In this document: positions 11,801 through 22,709 of the stretch, one piece after another
Layout of the letters: each line of letters opens with the position of its first letter
Numbering within the stretch: the first letter of the stretch is position 1
Assembly (NCBI GenBank): GCA_022577435.1
Contig: JAKOON010000009.1
Span: 8,287,411 to 8,351,410, forward strand
Source: Embiotoca jacksoni
Taxonomy: Eukaryota; Chordata; Actinopteri; Embiotocidae
Length of the DNA stretch: 64,000 nt
Direction: 5' to 3'
Translations under genes and position numbers: made by a program
The notes under the pieces: model-generated
The model's database searches: none
What the model was told of the DNA's origin: nothing
Seen by the model: only the letters and a program-made list of their open reading frames with translations

Positions 11801-14280
11801 CAAATTCCATGTTAATTTGATCCCATTTAACTTTTTTTCTGCCTTTGTTTTCAGGCTTGAGCCACTTGGATGAATTGCCTTTTGAACCACAAGCAGACCT
11901 CAGATACACATGTAGACTATGTCATCTGACGTCAAACCTGTCAGAAATGGTCCATCACGTGATTGGGCGTAAACACAGGCAGAAATACGTGGTAAAACAT
12001 TGTGATTGTTTTTTTTTATTTAGAGAGCTTCAGTAAAACTTCTTTGCTGAAACAAAGAGAGAATGCCTGACCATTGTGTTTATTTAGGAATTGAAACGGC
12101 AAGACTTGGTGACCTGGGATAGACAGTCCATAATGACCCAAGGAGGGAAGATCATACGAGCCAGAGCAGAGATAATAGAGAGACAAGATGGACGAGGAAG
12201 TCCAGTGGTGAGACATAGCGACAACTAGACATGCTGAATATGATCAAATAATCTGTTCTTTTAAAACCATAATAACTTTTACAGTAACATACATTGCTTG
12301 TACTTTGTTTAGCTTCAGCCAGCAGCGAAAAAGGAGATCGGCGGCAAATTTAACACTTTAAGAGGTACAATCACACTTCCATCAACACTCTCTGTGGAAA
12401 TGATCAGTTAGGCTAACCCTGGCTCATTTACACTGACATTGTAAACAGCAGTCCTTATTAATGTGTACTGACCCATATAATCAAATTGACCCAGTGGGGT
12501 TGTAAAAAATGTAAAGCTAAGTAATCTGTGTCTCAACATCGATTGTTATGATGGACAGGTCAGTTTCACCAACAATTTTGAAGGTTGGTATTGTGGGAAA
12601 GGTTGGTAACCATTCCTCAGCATGTCAACATCTGATCTAGTTCCCTGAACAGCGGTATCTTAGTAGAAGGTTGGAAACAATCTTTAGTTCCCAACCTTGT
12701 TTCCAATCTTATTTTTCAAACCTTTTTTTTTTTTTTTGTTCTCAAAAGACTCTAATGTTTGAGGACTAGATTTTTTTTTTTCCCCCATTCTCTTGACCTT
12801 TGTTCTCAGACTTGGAAAAAATGTGAACCAGGGAATCTAATACAATACATCAAAGTAACAATTTACACAGCTCATATGAACAATCTTGTGTGTCATATTT
12901 TTTAATAAATGATGAAAGAACCATTATTAAACTGAATGTACACTGTTGTTCCATAGTTCTCCCAAGGCAGAGACAAAATATGGACCGAAGGACCCCACAG
13001 AGAATGCAACCAGATATGCCACCACCACTCTTACCAGAACTCAAGGATTACTCTCAAAAAAGGAAGAATCTCCTAGGTTACCCAAATCCACCCGGATTTC
13101 ATCCAGAGGAAGCTAACATGAACAGAGACAGACAGCCCCAAAGGCAGGACACGCTCAATTATGACCGCCTGGAAGAAGAGATGTGGGGAGCAGATTACAG
13201 GACAATGTTTATGTCTAGAGGAGACAACGTGCACTCTGAATTTCGTCAGTATGGGGAGTATTTGAAAGATCCGAAAAGAAGTGCAGTACTCAAGGCAGGT
13301 GATGTTTTTGGGTATGATTACAGGGGGAAAATGCCTCATGGCCAACCTCAGTGTGTAGACCGTTACCCAGGAAAGGATCCTTCTTATAAAAGGCCCTACC
13401 CAGAAAACGATCCTCTAAAGGAGTTCTACTCTGAGGAAGTTCAACGTGGGCAGGCTCTCTCTGCTGAGCATCATCAGCACTCCCAGATGATGTACCCCGA
13501 AGGTGATAAACAACGGTGGTCCCTGGAGAGAGAAGCTGGTAGACGTGACACTGTGAACAGAGCGGGTAGTCAGGAATCAAGTGGACCCGAGGCCAAGAGG
13601 AGGAGCTTCTACAATCTGATGGAGAGTGACCGATCCCGTGACCAGTTTTTTGATGTCATCAGAGATTATCGGCATGAAATGAGAAATCTGCATCAACAAG
13701 AGACAATCGACAACACAGGTCCTAGCAGAGCAGGAGCCCCTACCTCTCAGAGAGAAGTGGAACTTACCAGGACCATCTCTGACATCCCAGAGCCATTCAG
13801 GCGTTTCCTGGAAAGAGCAGCTAATGATGAGGGACACGGCAAAAGACAACGAGAGAGTCGCTTTTCTGATGCCTCTCCAGAGGAACTGGAAATGACAAAG
13901 GAGATGTGAGTGTAGAAACTGGTTGGCTGAGATGTTTAAAATGTGAATGCTTTATGTTTTTTGGACTAAATGCTTTGTGTTTTTGCATTTTAAATCGTTT
14001 TCTTTTTTAACAAATTAGATTTTTTTCTTTAAGGTTCGGTGATAAATATGGACCTCCGAATCCAAAGTTTAGTGCTGATCCCAGACCAGTAAGTGCACCA
14101 TTAAGACCTGAAATCAGTGGAACACAGTATTCCAACCTCTACAGAGAATCACAGGTAATTCATTGAAAATTTGACTTTTTTGATTACCCACTAACCCATC
14201 AACATTTATACTCAATACTAATATACAACATGCACTCATCTATGCAGTACAACTTTTGTAGTGATGTCAGGCCTGTTGCT

Positions 14281-14317
<37 letters not shown>

Positions 14318-16480
14318 GTCCACATCATCCTGAAAGCTACCAAAGGAGAGGCTCTGATTCAAACGGTGTCTTTGATATGCTGGTAAGATCATGAATTAGC
14401 AAAATTCATTGCATGTGCCATGTGTTTGTTTTGCAGCTATTCACTTGTGTTTTGATCCTCTCGTCACTTCTTCCTGCCAGAAAAACATTGAAATTGAGAA
14501 CGCAGAGGAGGCTGACTTCCTGAAGAACAAACTGTGCAGCCTTCTGAAAGAATTCAAGACCAAAAAATCCGAGAAAGCAGCGGTATATGTCACCCTACAC
14601 ATGGACAGACCTCCTAAAGCCCAGTTCAGACCAAAGATTTGCGATAAGACTCGACGCTTTTAGTACGTTGCAGGAAAAGTTGCAGCAGTGTGAACTGGCC
14701 CGTCTCAGCTCGACTCAAACCAGCTGATAATGTCACTTGCGACTCAACTTGTCATTTCGCGAGTGAGCAGTTTTGGAACGTAAGGCATGATAAGAGTTTT
14801 TTCTGCTTATTAGAGGAGACACCAACTCCTCTAAATGACAGAGATGCTCTGGAGAAAGACGGGTGAAAATGACAAAAGAGGGGAGTTAAAACACATGCAC
14901 AGAGAGTCGTTGCTATGGAGCTGTAACGGCGTCCAGTTCAGCTGCTTTGGTGTAAACTAGCATGTTTCAGAATGTTGCACACTTGGAAATTGTGAGTAGT
15001 TGCAAATTTGCAAAATCTTGACATGCGTCTTTGGTCTGAAGTGGCCTTCATGTTCAATGAGAAAAGGCTGGCCTATTAATTTACATCTGTGCAAAGCAGT
15101 AGACATTAATGAATGAATCATGTTTATTTGTTGTCGAAGCAGAACAGCCAAAGTCGATCAGGCATGTCAAGAAACCACAGTGACTTAAAGCTGAACCCAC
15201 AGCTGCCTCCACGACACCAGTATGAGAAAACCCCGAGAGAAGATTCAGACCACAGACAACCAGAGGACCTCTATTTCAAAGACGACCACAGGAGAGGCTG
15301 GAACCAGCAGGAGCACATACCTGACGAGCGATCCCATGAATACCACCGCCCTCTTCGCGGGAAACCCAGACACCCAAACAGAGGCAGCTATGAAGGTAAA
15401 ATGTATCACTTTGCACTTTGTTTACATTCATGTGAGTAATTCTCACCGAAAACCACGTAATAACGGGTTCGTTCACACATACAGTGGGCTTAAAAAGTAT
15501 GTAGAAAATTTAGAAAGGTCACACAACCACACTTGTCCACCAAATATTCCTCAAAAACACGTTTGTTAGGTTTTAAATGATAAAACAATATATAGACGGT
15601 TGAAATAAAGACAAACCAAGTATGTGGACATCCAATAATGACCTCGCTAAAAATCACAGATTCAATAATAATAATAATAATTGCTGCTGTAAAAGTTTCC
15701 TTCATGTTCTAGCCAGCAAATCCACACCGGAACATCAACAAGCTCCGTGGGATTTGGGTCAGGACTCCAGCAAAGCCATTCTAAGACTTTGATTTTCTCA
15801 AAAATGAGCAGTTCTTAGGTCATTTACAGTGAATGTAGAAAGTCAATTACACTGAAGTTTACACTGGTGCTGCCAACAGAGTAACGGCATGTGTAGTTCA
15901 TCATAATAACGACAGACATGTTGCACTAAATGTGACAGTCAGAGGGATGTATTCATGCTCTCAAGTGACAACATGATAAGTTTATTTTAACAGTCAAATT
16001 TTTCAGTGATTTTGAATGTGTTTTTGCAATAATATTTTTGATTAAAAGTATTATATGCGGACACTGTTTTGGTTGTGTTTATTGGGTGAAAACTAATTGG
16101 AATTTTGTTGTCTATTATGTGTAAGTTTATGTTGTGATAAATTAATATTGTGATGAACAAAGAGCTACATATTTTATTTTATTCAGAATAAATCTGCGTT
16201 TTTCCATTTTGTTTCATTTAAGTTCTTTTTGTTTGTCTTTCTTTTAGATGTTTTTGGGGCGCCACGCATGAACCATTTAGATGAGCCGTCGTGTTATCCT
16301 GAAAGGTTTCAAGGGCCCATGCGCCCTCACGAACACCATCCTGCTGGAGAGGGTTTTTTTGACTCTTCTGCTCGTCCACTCAATATGGAACATGGACCCA
16401 GGAATCAAAGAGGCCCACGATACTCAAACAATTTGGACAAAATCACCTCCACCCTCCTGGAACTGGTGGCAAGGAAATAA
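5833..16480 (+). CDS. Uncharacterised double U1/matrin-type zinc-finger protein, complete, 13 coding exons
   Basis: Exons: 5833-5886, 6110-6178, 8658-8682, 11689-11772, 11855-11991, 12088-12207, 12313-12364, 12957-13905, 14034-14154, 14317-14382, 14481-14582, 15143-15395 and 16248-16480 (TAA). All borders are AG/GT, phases join, and the total is 754 residues. Finger 1, residues 17-39, is C-x2-C-x12-H-x5-H and is split by intron 1. Finger 2, residues 97-118, is C-x2-C-x11-H-x5-H with the class motif HVIGRKH. Between them lies an aromatic block, VRRPLPEFKDILEYLDYLKL. The 949-base exon 8 encodes a charged, probably disordered middle rich in R, E, Q and Y, followed by DIPEPFRRFLERA and RFSDASPEELEMTKEMFGDK. 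A short coiled-coil-like helix (EEADFLKNKLCSLLKEFKTK) and a basic, proline-rich tail with ITSTLLELVARK follow. Such fingers usually bind double-stranded RNA or splicing RNPs, so a nuclear RNA role is inferred. The start ATG follows promoter-like DNA. I do not recognise a named family. Confidence 0.85.
6179..8657 (+). other. Intron 2 of the zinc-finger gene, with transposon debris
   Basis: No supported exon was found in 2.5 kb. The stretch 7000-7560, with several near-palindromic words such as gggtttgacagggtcaaccc at 7081-7100, and the adjoining 7690-8420 look like old DNA-transposon material; I cannot assign a family. A clear small hAT-type element at 7605-7680 is listed separately. Confidence 0.45.
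7605..7680. mobile_element. Small non-autonomous hAT-type element (MITE)
   Basis: The 76-base unit begins CAGGGGTCTCCAAACC and ends GGTTGGAGACCCCTG, an inverted repeat broken by a single-base gap. It is flanked by 8-base direct repeats, attttgtc (7597-7604) and atttagtc (7681-7688), which match at 7 of 8 positions. CAGGG-type termini with 8-base target duplications are the hAT signature. It has no coding capacity and lies in intron 2 of the zinc-finger gene. Confidence 0.75.
8683..11688 (+). other. Intron 3 of the zinc-finger gene
   Basis: About 3 kb without a supported exon. The word ggcgcatcaggt occurs at about 9868 and again near 10580, with unusual codon-like texture in between, suggesting a degenerate insertion. 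A small hairpin (7-base stem) sits at 10978-11000. The rest appears unique. Confidence 0.4.
14282..14313 (+). repeat. T(32) homopolymer forming a splice-acceptor tract
   Basis: An uninterrupted run of about 32 T ends three bases before the AG that opens exon 10 of the zinc-finger gene at 14317. It serves as the polypyrimidine tract and should be length-polymorphic. Confidence 0.85.
15481..15860. mobile_element. Degenerate non-autonomous Tc1-like repeat
   Basis: The start acagtgggcttaaaaagtat resembles fish Tc1/mariner terminal repeats. The words gggatttgggtcaggactcc and ccattctaagactttgattt at 15750-15796 resemble the subterminal region of such elements. It has no transposase. The 3' limit is uncertain. 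It lies in the last intron of the zinc-finger gene. Confidence 0.5.
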
Positions 16481-16512
16481 TTGTCATCATCATTTCCATA
16501 ATAGTCCTGTAA

Positions 16513-16518
16513 AATAAA
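16513..16518 (+). other. Poly(A) signal of the zinc-finger gene
   Basis: AATAAA starts 33 bases after the TAA stop, giving an unusually short 3' UTR if it is used. Confidence 0.7.
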
Positions 16519-17399
16519 CAACCATACATTTAATGAAATATTTTGGTTTAAAAACATAGAAAGATATATCCTTTCCTCTTTATTTTCTTTAGGTTATTTG
16601 CTTAAGACATTTGTGAAAAATTTGGTACTTGAAATGTTCAAGTGTTAATGTTTATGTAAGCATCAAATGAAAATCAACTCTTTGACCTTGTTAATATGTC
16701 AATGTGGTGCTTTTATAGACTACAGGACATATCATGATCAAAATAAGCACTCCATTGCTGAACATTTCATAACTGCAGTGTGCTGCAATCCCAAAAGCAC
16801 AGATTCCAATTTAGTGTTTTCTTCGTCACATACCAATTGAACCAGTCCTATCAAATTGTGGAGTGGGGCTTTCCATATCATCGAGCTGCAGTTGAATTAC
16901 TGCATATTATTAGATCCGCACATACTGAATAAAGGCAAAGGTGTGAGTTACATTCAAGACATTAGTTTTTTTTCTTGGCAAAAAAATTCTAAATATATAA
17001 TTTTGACAAATCTTAGGGGTTTAATCTTTGCCATATGAGGGACATTTGTCAAGTAGCTGTCATTTTTTTTCAATTTTTAAAAAATGACTAAAACGTACTT
17101 GCCAGCAAGAACAGTAAATATTGTTGTAGCCTTAAACTGTGCAGTATATGACTTGATTCAAGTGAACCCCGTTTTTGACTTTTACTGCAGACATTTGTTA
17201 ATTGTGTGTTCAGGAGGCTATTAATGAAAACATTTTGTCACGTCAGTTACGACTTATATTATAGCAGCAGCGCCGTTCATATCTTACACTGTGATACAAT
17301 GCAATTACCAGCTCACTTTTATACTATCTACCTATTAATATTCTGGGACTTTACGCATTGCTCACGATTGTTCCTATAGCCTGGATATCCCTTTGAAAT
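16519..17399. other. Intergenic DNA
   Basis: AT-rich spacer between the zinc-finger gene and the nfyc promoter. No gene, repeat family or obvious regulatory cluster was recognised. Confidence 0.6.
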
Positions 17400-17583
17400 A
17401 AGCAAATTCAACGAAGAATGGCCGGAGAATGACGCCGTTGCTCAGGAAACGTAACGTATACGTCATCACGTTCGTGCATTTGACTATTTCCGGTTCGAAT
17501 AGCAGCCATCTTGTTTCCCCTTGCTAGCTAAATAAAATAAATAATACGCTGAGCCGGACTTCACTTCGAACCCGAAAAAGAAA
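17400..17583 (+). promoter_or_regulatory. nfyc: Upstream nfyc promoter and non-coding exon 1
   Basis: The stretch holds a CRE-like cgtcatcacg (17461-17470), an ETS-like tttccggt, and gcagccatcttg, which contains the YY1 site often found at the start of housekeeping transcripts. A strong donor, AAA|GTAAGT, follows at 17584. No other + strand gene follows before the nfyc coding exons, so I infer a 5' UTR exon of nfyc ending at 17583 with a first intron of about 12 kb. Confidence 0.6.
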
Positions 17584-17693
17584 GTAAGTAAGAAATAAAA
17601 AATCATTTGCGTGAAGAATGTTTCCATGAAAGCTGTCCATGTTGGGTGGAAGTAGGGGCAATTACTTGGCTCATTTTCATTTGCTGTTCTTGA

Positions 17694-17981
17694 CCAATAG
17701 ACGATTGTTTTGGAAGATGAACATAGGCGCCATTTCCCTCCCCGCTCTCTGAGGCGCTTATTGGTGGCCCGCTGAAAGGATCACGGGCGGTCAGGAAACT
17801 CGTGTCTTGCGTCCACCATTTTGGCTCTTTTGTGAGCGAATTTGAGACGAACTGGCTATTTCTGCCGGAGCCCGAATGGCGTCAGTTGCAGAACTAACTT
17901 AGCCCTAAAAACCTTGATTGGTGGAATCTAGTCCGAGGTTTGATTGGTCTGAAGGACAGATCCAAACGTTGTCTTTATTGG
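17694..17981. promoter_or_regulatory. Cluster of five CCAAT/ATTGG boxes
   Basis: CCAAT at 17694-17698 and ATTGG at 17760-17764, 17917-17921, 17943-17947 and 17977-17981, all within 288 bases just 3' of non-coding exon 1. These are NF-Y core sites. The stretch is CpG-rich and includes accattttggctcttttgtg, which may itself be a start region. Confidence 0.6.
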
Positions 17982-18534
17982 TTAGATTGTCTCTTCCTAG
18001 CTTTGCAAAGCTTTGCAAACTTTCACATGTTGGCCGGGCGCGTAGTCAAGCTGGTGATTAAAATCGCGCACAGTGCGGATAATCACCTGTGTTGTTCATC
18101 AGTCACCGCTGTGTATCTCCGGCAAGCTCGCATGAACTTCACTAACGTCAGCACGAAGACACGGTGACCATCCTGACGACAGCTTGTGTTGATAAACGCG
18201 TGTGCGTGTGTTGAGGCTGCTGTCTTTAACAGTCAAGATAAAAGTAACACCGTGCATTGTAATGGTCTACTATATGCCAGCGATCCTAGTGTTATTTGAT
18301 AATTACATCCTGGTTTCCGACTGCGAGCCGGAGGTGCGGTCTCTGTGTCTTCCGCTAGTCACTTTGTTCAACCTTACTGGCCTGTGATGTATAGAGTAAC
18401 GATCTAGTGTAACATCGTACTGAAGACTAAGGCTTTCCATTCAATTACATTTGTATTAATGGAGTGGCAAATAACAACACGAGCTATTTCAGGGCACTTA
18501 ACACAGTGGAGTCTTTACAAAAATAACTACAATA

Positions 18535-19205
18535 TTATAGAGAGGAATCCAGCTGTAATTCCCACATGAGTCGTGGCTGGAAGGAAATATATTCTCTTTT
18601 AACATGGAGGCATTCCTCTTCCAGAACCAGGCTCAGAGGTGGGTGCAGATCTGGGTGAAGGGACAATGGAGAGACAAAAGAAAAACGTTCAAGGAGAAAT
18701 TCAGGAGATTTTAAATTGACTGTGGGGCCAGTAACCACAGACCCAGACAAATGCAGCTCCACGGTACCTGCAAAGTAAAAGCACAAAGCTAAACACGCAA
18801 GGAGAGGTTCATGGAGAAATAATAAACAATTAACACAACTCCAGTGATACATTATAAATTCATGGAGAGAGGAAAGGAGGGGGAGCTCAGTGCATCATTG
18901 ACTCAAGGTCATCTGAGCTAGCCCTAACTGTAATCTTCGCACAAAAGAAAGATTTAAGGCTAACGAGAGTGCCTTCTTCCCAAACCCAAACTAGGAGCTG
19001 GTTCTACAGGAGACGGGCCTGATGGCTGAAGCATCTGCCTCCCATTTTACTTTTGGAAACTGGGAATCACGAGCAGGACAGCGTTCTGAGAGCAAAGCGC
19101 TTTATTGGGATGACATGGCACTTTGATGTCTTCGATAAGATGGAGCTTGGCCATCACGAGCTTCATAAATCAGCAGGAGAATTTTGAATTCAATAATAAA
19201 ATTGC
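18535..19205. repeat. Copy of a long dispersed teleost repeat (middle part)
   Basis: The order of phrases (ctgagctagccctaactgta, ggagctggttctacaggaga, catctgcctcccattttact, gagagcaaagcgctttattg, gagaattttgaattcaataa) follows a long repeat that I remember from many percomorph genomes, here diverged. The region upstream to 18535 is probably part of it. An antisense open frame within it is not a gene. Confidence 0.6.
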
Positions 19206-21229
19206 CTTCATCCCAGTGCAAATTTGGTGTGCAATGCTATTTACATGTGAATATTACTTGTTTTTGTTTTGATGCACGTCAGTGTAAGCAAAACTTTATG
19301 TTCAAACGTAACATATTTTATGATTAATTCATAAAATAATAGTTTTAAAAACACATGAATAGAAAATACATGCTTTTAACCTGAAAGACATTCACCTCAT
19401 TCTTACAATGTACTTTGTATAGAAAACAATACAATCCCTCTGCTACATCCCCTGTGAATATAAGAACTTCAAAGTCGCTTCAGGATTTCCTATTCTTTGT
19501 TAGCGGGGGAGACAGAGTTTAGTTTAGTCTTGCAGCTTTTCCTACTGCGAAGTGTACTTCATTACCCTGCCTGTCCGTATAAAAATGCTCTTACTTGCGT
19601 GTTTTCTATGTATGTTTATCTATCAAGCAGTTACTTTTATATTTAAAATGACTGGGACATTTAGCTTTTGAGGCACCTTAATATGGGTCCTGTGTGAAAG
19701 TCAGTCAGCTAGCCATTTAGTTTTGCAGGTGGTCATGTGTTTTTGCACGTTTGTGGCTGAGTGCATGGCTTGGCCTGGCTACCGTGAGGGTGCTGTGTGT
19801 TTATGAAACCCAACGTCTGCTCTGTGCATGTTTATCTCTAAACAGCATCAGTGAGCGCAAACATGTCTCTGCTACGGGCAGCACATGTCATGGGAAGGTC
19901 TTATTCATACGGTGACCTTGCCAGATGTCATCACTGAGGCATTCTGGGTAACCAGAGTGCACCTACAGTGAGAATTGCTCTGGCGTGGCAGCCATGGTGG
20001 AGAGATTAATCTTTGTGCAGCTCCACTCTAATCATTAACTGGATGTCTGTAGTATCTGTTCTAGTCCCCGTGCTCCTCACAAAAATAGAAAAGGGAACAT
20101 TTAGCTTTGTTTCTCTTGAGTCTCTATCTTGCTCTCTAGCCCTCCCTCCACTTGTTCTACCCCTCCCATCCGGTGACAACTCTCCTCTCTGTCCTTCTCC
20201 ATCCTTCCGGTTCCCCTCCCCCCCCCCTAGGTTTTTCATTGATGGGGCAGGTTTGCTCTCTTTCCCTCTCTCTTAAGCTTGTTGTATTCCTCAGGACGGA
20301 TTTGCAGTCATATGCAGCATAAGCTCCAGGCCACACTGTCATTCGTTCATTTCTCATCACTCTACCAAGCTTTCACGTGTCCTAATGAGTTTACACATTA
20401 CACGTGGAATTATGTAGTCGGTGGTGCATTAAACCTCATGAGTTGTGCACATGAGCCGCAGTGTCCAGCCCTGGTGTTCCAAAGTAAAGGTCTCTGTGTA
20501 GAGAGTATGCACATTAAACCGGCGGTGAGTTAACAAGAAGGGCATTGTGTGACATTGCTGACGTGGTTTTTTTGATGACATTTTAATTGTGGAAGTTGCT
20601 GTGAGCATAGATTTTGGGGTCAAGACAACAATGTCTTTGTTTACAGACTTTCACCCATATCTCTTAAGTCTTGTTTATCCATAAATAGAAGGAGCATCAG
20701 ATGCACTCCCCCCCCCCTCTCCTACCACAACTGCTACCCTGTCAGCTGACTCTTCTTTATTCTGCACAAGCCTCTGCAATGATCTGTGTTGCAGTGATTA
20801 GTATTTATTTGAGTTTGATTGACAGCCTAATTTTGGTTTCACGGGATTAATGTTGTGTTTGCAGCCAGTTGCATCAATTCAATGTTCCCATGTATCATAC
20901 ATTTGTTGAATAAAGTCTAATCCAGCTCATTTATATTCTTAACGAGTAGTGAAGGACCATGCATGTAGACAAATTTGTTCCTCTGTGAGCAAAACATTTG
21001 CAGCACAATGCATCTCATTATTGCAACTAGGCTGGTTAGAGGCTAGATGTTTGCGGTGTGTGTACCTGTGACTGTGAGCAAGGATAAATGGGAAAGCAAG
21101 GGCAAAATGTGCATGTGCATGTAAGACTGTGCACACGTATGAGAGACAGAGAGTCTGCCTAGTGTGCTTTTGTACTTTAAATCATGTGGATGCAACATGC
21201 GGCATCCATTCTGGCATTTGTTTTAGCCA
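19206..21229. other. nfyc intron 1, unremarkable
   Basis: No supported exon. There are pyrimidine-rich tracts at 20100-20280, C-runs at 20218-20228 and 20708-20717, and otherwise unique AT-rich sequence. Confidence 0.5.
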
Positions 21230-21484
21230 GTGAGGGGCAGCGCCGCTGCCTGCATCACTGTGCCGTCAGCCTGTAGCGGTGGAGAGGAGGCGGGGCGGAG
21301 GGAGACATTTAGTTTGACATTGTAAATAAGCAGAGACCAGTTGTCAGAGAGCAGCGCGCGGAACCTTTGCTCATCCGTCCCGCAGCAGAAGAGGCGCGGA
21401 CCGCTCGAGGACGAACGATGTCGAGGCAAGCCACCGCGAGCACACCCTCACGCTCTCCCCGAAGAGCTTTCCGCAACTTTATTT

Positions 21485-21488
<4 letters not shown>

Positions 21489-21519
<31 letters not shown>
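21489..21519. repeat. T(31) homopolymer
   Basis: An uninterrupted T-run inside the GC-rich region, about 150 bases 5' of the CCAAT trio. Confidence 0.85.
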
Positions 21520-21522
<3 letters not shown>

Positions 21523-22151
21523 TTTTCTCATCTCTACTCTCGCTTCCTCTTTTCTTTTCCCTGACCCCTATCCTGCAGCTCAAGGTAACTTAGAGCAGGA
21601 AGTTGGCTGTCGGTAAAAGGGGGTAGGGCAGAGGAAAGAGGAGGAGCAGGGGATGTGTCGCGACTGATTGGCGTGCGTGTCGTCCAATGGCGTAGGAGGA
21701 CCCAGTTTTCTCATTGGCTGCGAGTGTCCGAGCGAAGTGGGAGCCGGGTGTGAGGCGGGGTTTGAGTATCATGTAGCATGCTAGATTGATTACTCCTGAA
21801 CGTTAAAGGGGAAGGAGGCTCGAGATTTTTTTTTTGTCTGTGTGTCGGGAGTGCCGCTGTGCTGTTTGCCTGCTGTTGCGCTGTTGCCTGCTGTTGTGCT
21901 GCTCTCCTATGCCTTCTCACCCTCTACTCTGCGCCGGGCCAGGGGTCAGCTCAAAGACAAACATAATGGGCCACTGGCTGAAGAGAGGGAGAAGGGTCAG
22001 AGAGTGGAAAGGCAGAGAAAAAGAGAAGGTCAGCGAGTTGAGAGGACTTGGTGAGAAGAGAAATAGGAGAGACGGGGCTGTGTGTGTCTCGGTAGTAGGA
22101 GGACGTTGGAGGGGCTGTTGAAGGAGACGGGGCAATGTGTAAAGGGAGAGA

Positions 22152-22209
22152 GACGGGGGCGGGGGGGGGGAGGGGGGGAGGGAGAGCGAGAAGGGGGGGG
22201 GGGGGGGGT
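22152..22209. repeat. G-rich tract with several long G-runs
   Basis: Four or more runs of at least five G, the last about 17 long, on the + strand. It meets the pattern for a G-quadruplex and lies in the candidate alternative promoter. Confidence 0.8.
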
Positions 22210-22640
22210 GCTCTTCGCTGTGTGTCCGGGCATAGAGCCTTTCTAAAGCCGTCCAGTGGAGCCAGAGTGCCTTTTGTCTGTTGATACGATCAGGGGAACT
22301 AGAGGAAGTGAAGGAGCATGAGAGTTTTTCTGTCAACCTCTGTGCTTGCTGCTGCTGCTCTCAAGGAGACTGGGACAGGGCTATCTGTTTCCTTGTATTC
22401 TGCTGTGCTCCAACAGGGCAGACCATGAAGGGCACAGGGGTAAGTCTGACAGCTGAAAACACACACTCAACAAGACAAGGCCTGTCAAGTTAAGTTGCTT
22501 TCAGTTTCTGAATGAATTGTTTATTTCTGCTCACTTTCCGAGGTCTCTCGCTCCATCACCCTCTGCAGCGATGAGACAGTGTCTGTCCTCTACAGCAGTC
22601 CTCAATCCCCCTCCCTTTCCTGTGTCCTGTAGTACTCTCC

Positions 22641-22641
<1 letters not shown>

Positions 22642-22685
<44 letters not shown>

Positions 22686-22709
22686 TGTGTGTCTGTGTGT
22701 CTGTGTGTC
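22642..22709. repeat. (TG)n microsatellite, end interrupted by tgtc
   Basis: Pure GT repeats from 22642 to about 22684, then tgtgtgtc units to 22709. Reading frames through it are artefacts. Confidence 0.9.

Larger units (their letters stand above)
21230..22440 (+). promoter_or_regulatory. nfyc: GC-rich second promoter region and candidate alternative first exon of nfyc
   Basis: CpG density is high from 21230 to 22250. Three CCAAT boxes lie within 51 bases: ATTGG 21667-21671, CCAAT 21684-21688, ATTGG 21713-21717. The region ends at a strong donor, GGG|GTAAGT at 22440/22441, preceded by ATG AAG GGC ACA GGG (22426-22440). If joined to the coding exon at its AG before 29482, this ATG stays in frame with the normal nfyc start. 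An internal acceptor-like caacag precedes it, so it could also be a small internal exon. There is no transcript evidence, so the call is inference. Confidence 0.45.

Noticed and set aside
12890..13909. 339-codon frame taken as a separate gene starting at 12890
   Set aside because: The ATG at 12890 lies in an intron. The acceptor at 12955-12956 and phase 1 from exon 7 show this is exon 8 of the zinc-finger gene.
17433..17447. Second RFX X-box at gttgctcaggaaac
   Set aside because: At least two mismatches to the consensus; too weak to claim.
17486..17500. ggttcgaata as a tRNA T-loop
   Set aside because: No acceptor stem, anticodon arm or second box in the surrounding bases; it is promoter DNA.
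18535..18852. 105-codon antisense frame
   Set aside because: It overlaps a dispersed teleost repeat and has no recognisable protein features.
21917..22336. 139-codon antisense proline/serine-rich frame
   Set aside because: It is translation of the G-rich promoter tract; low complexity only.
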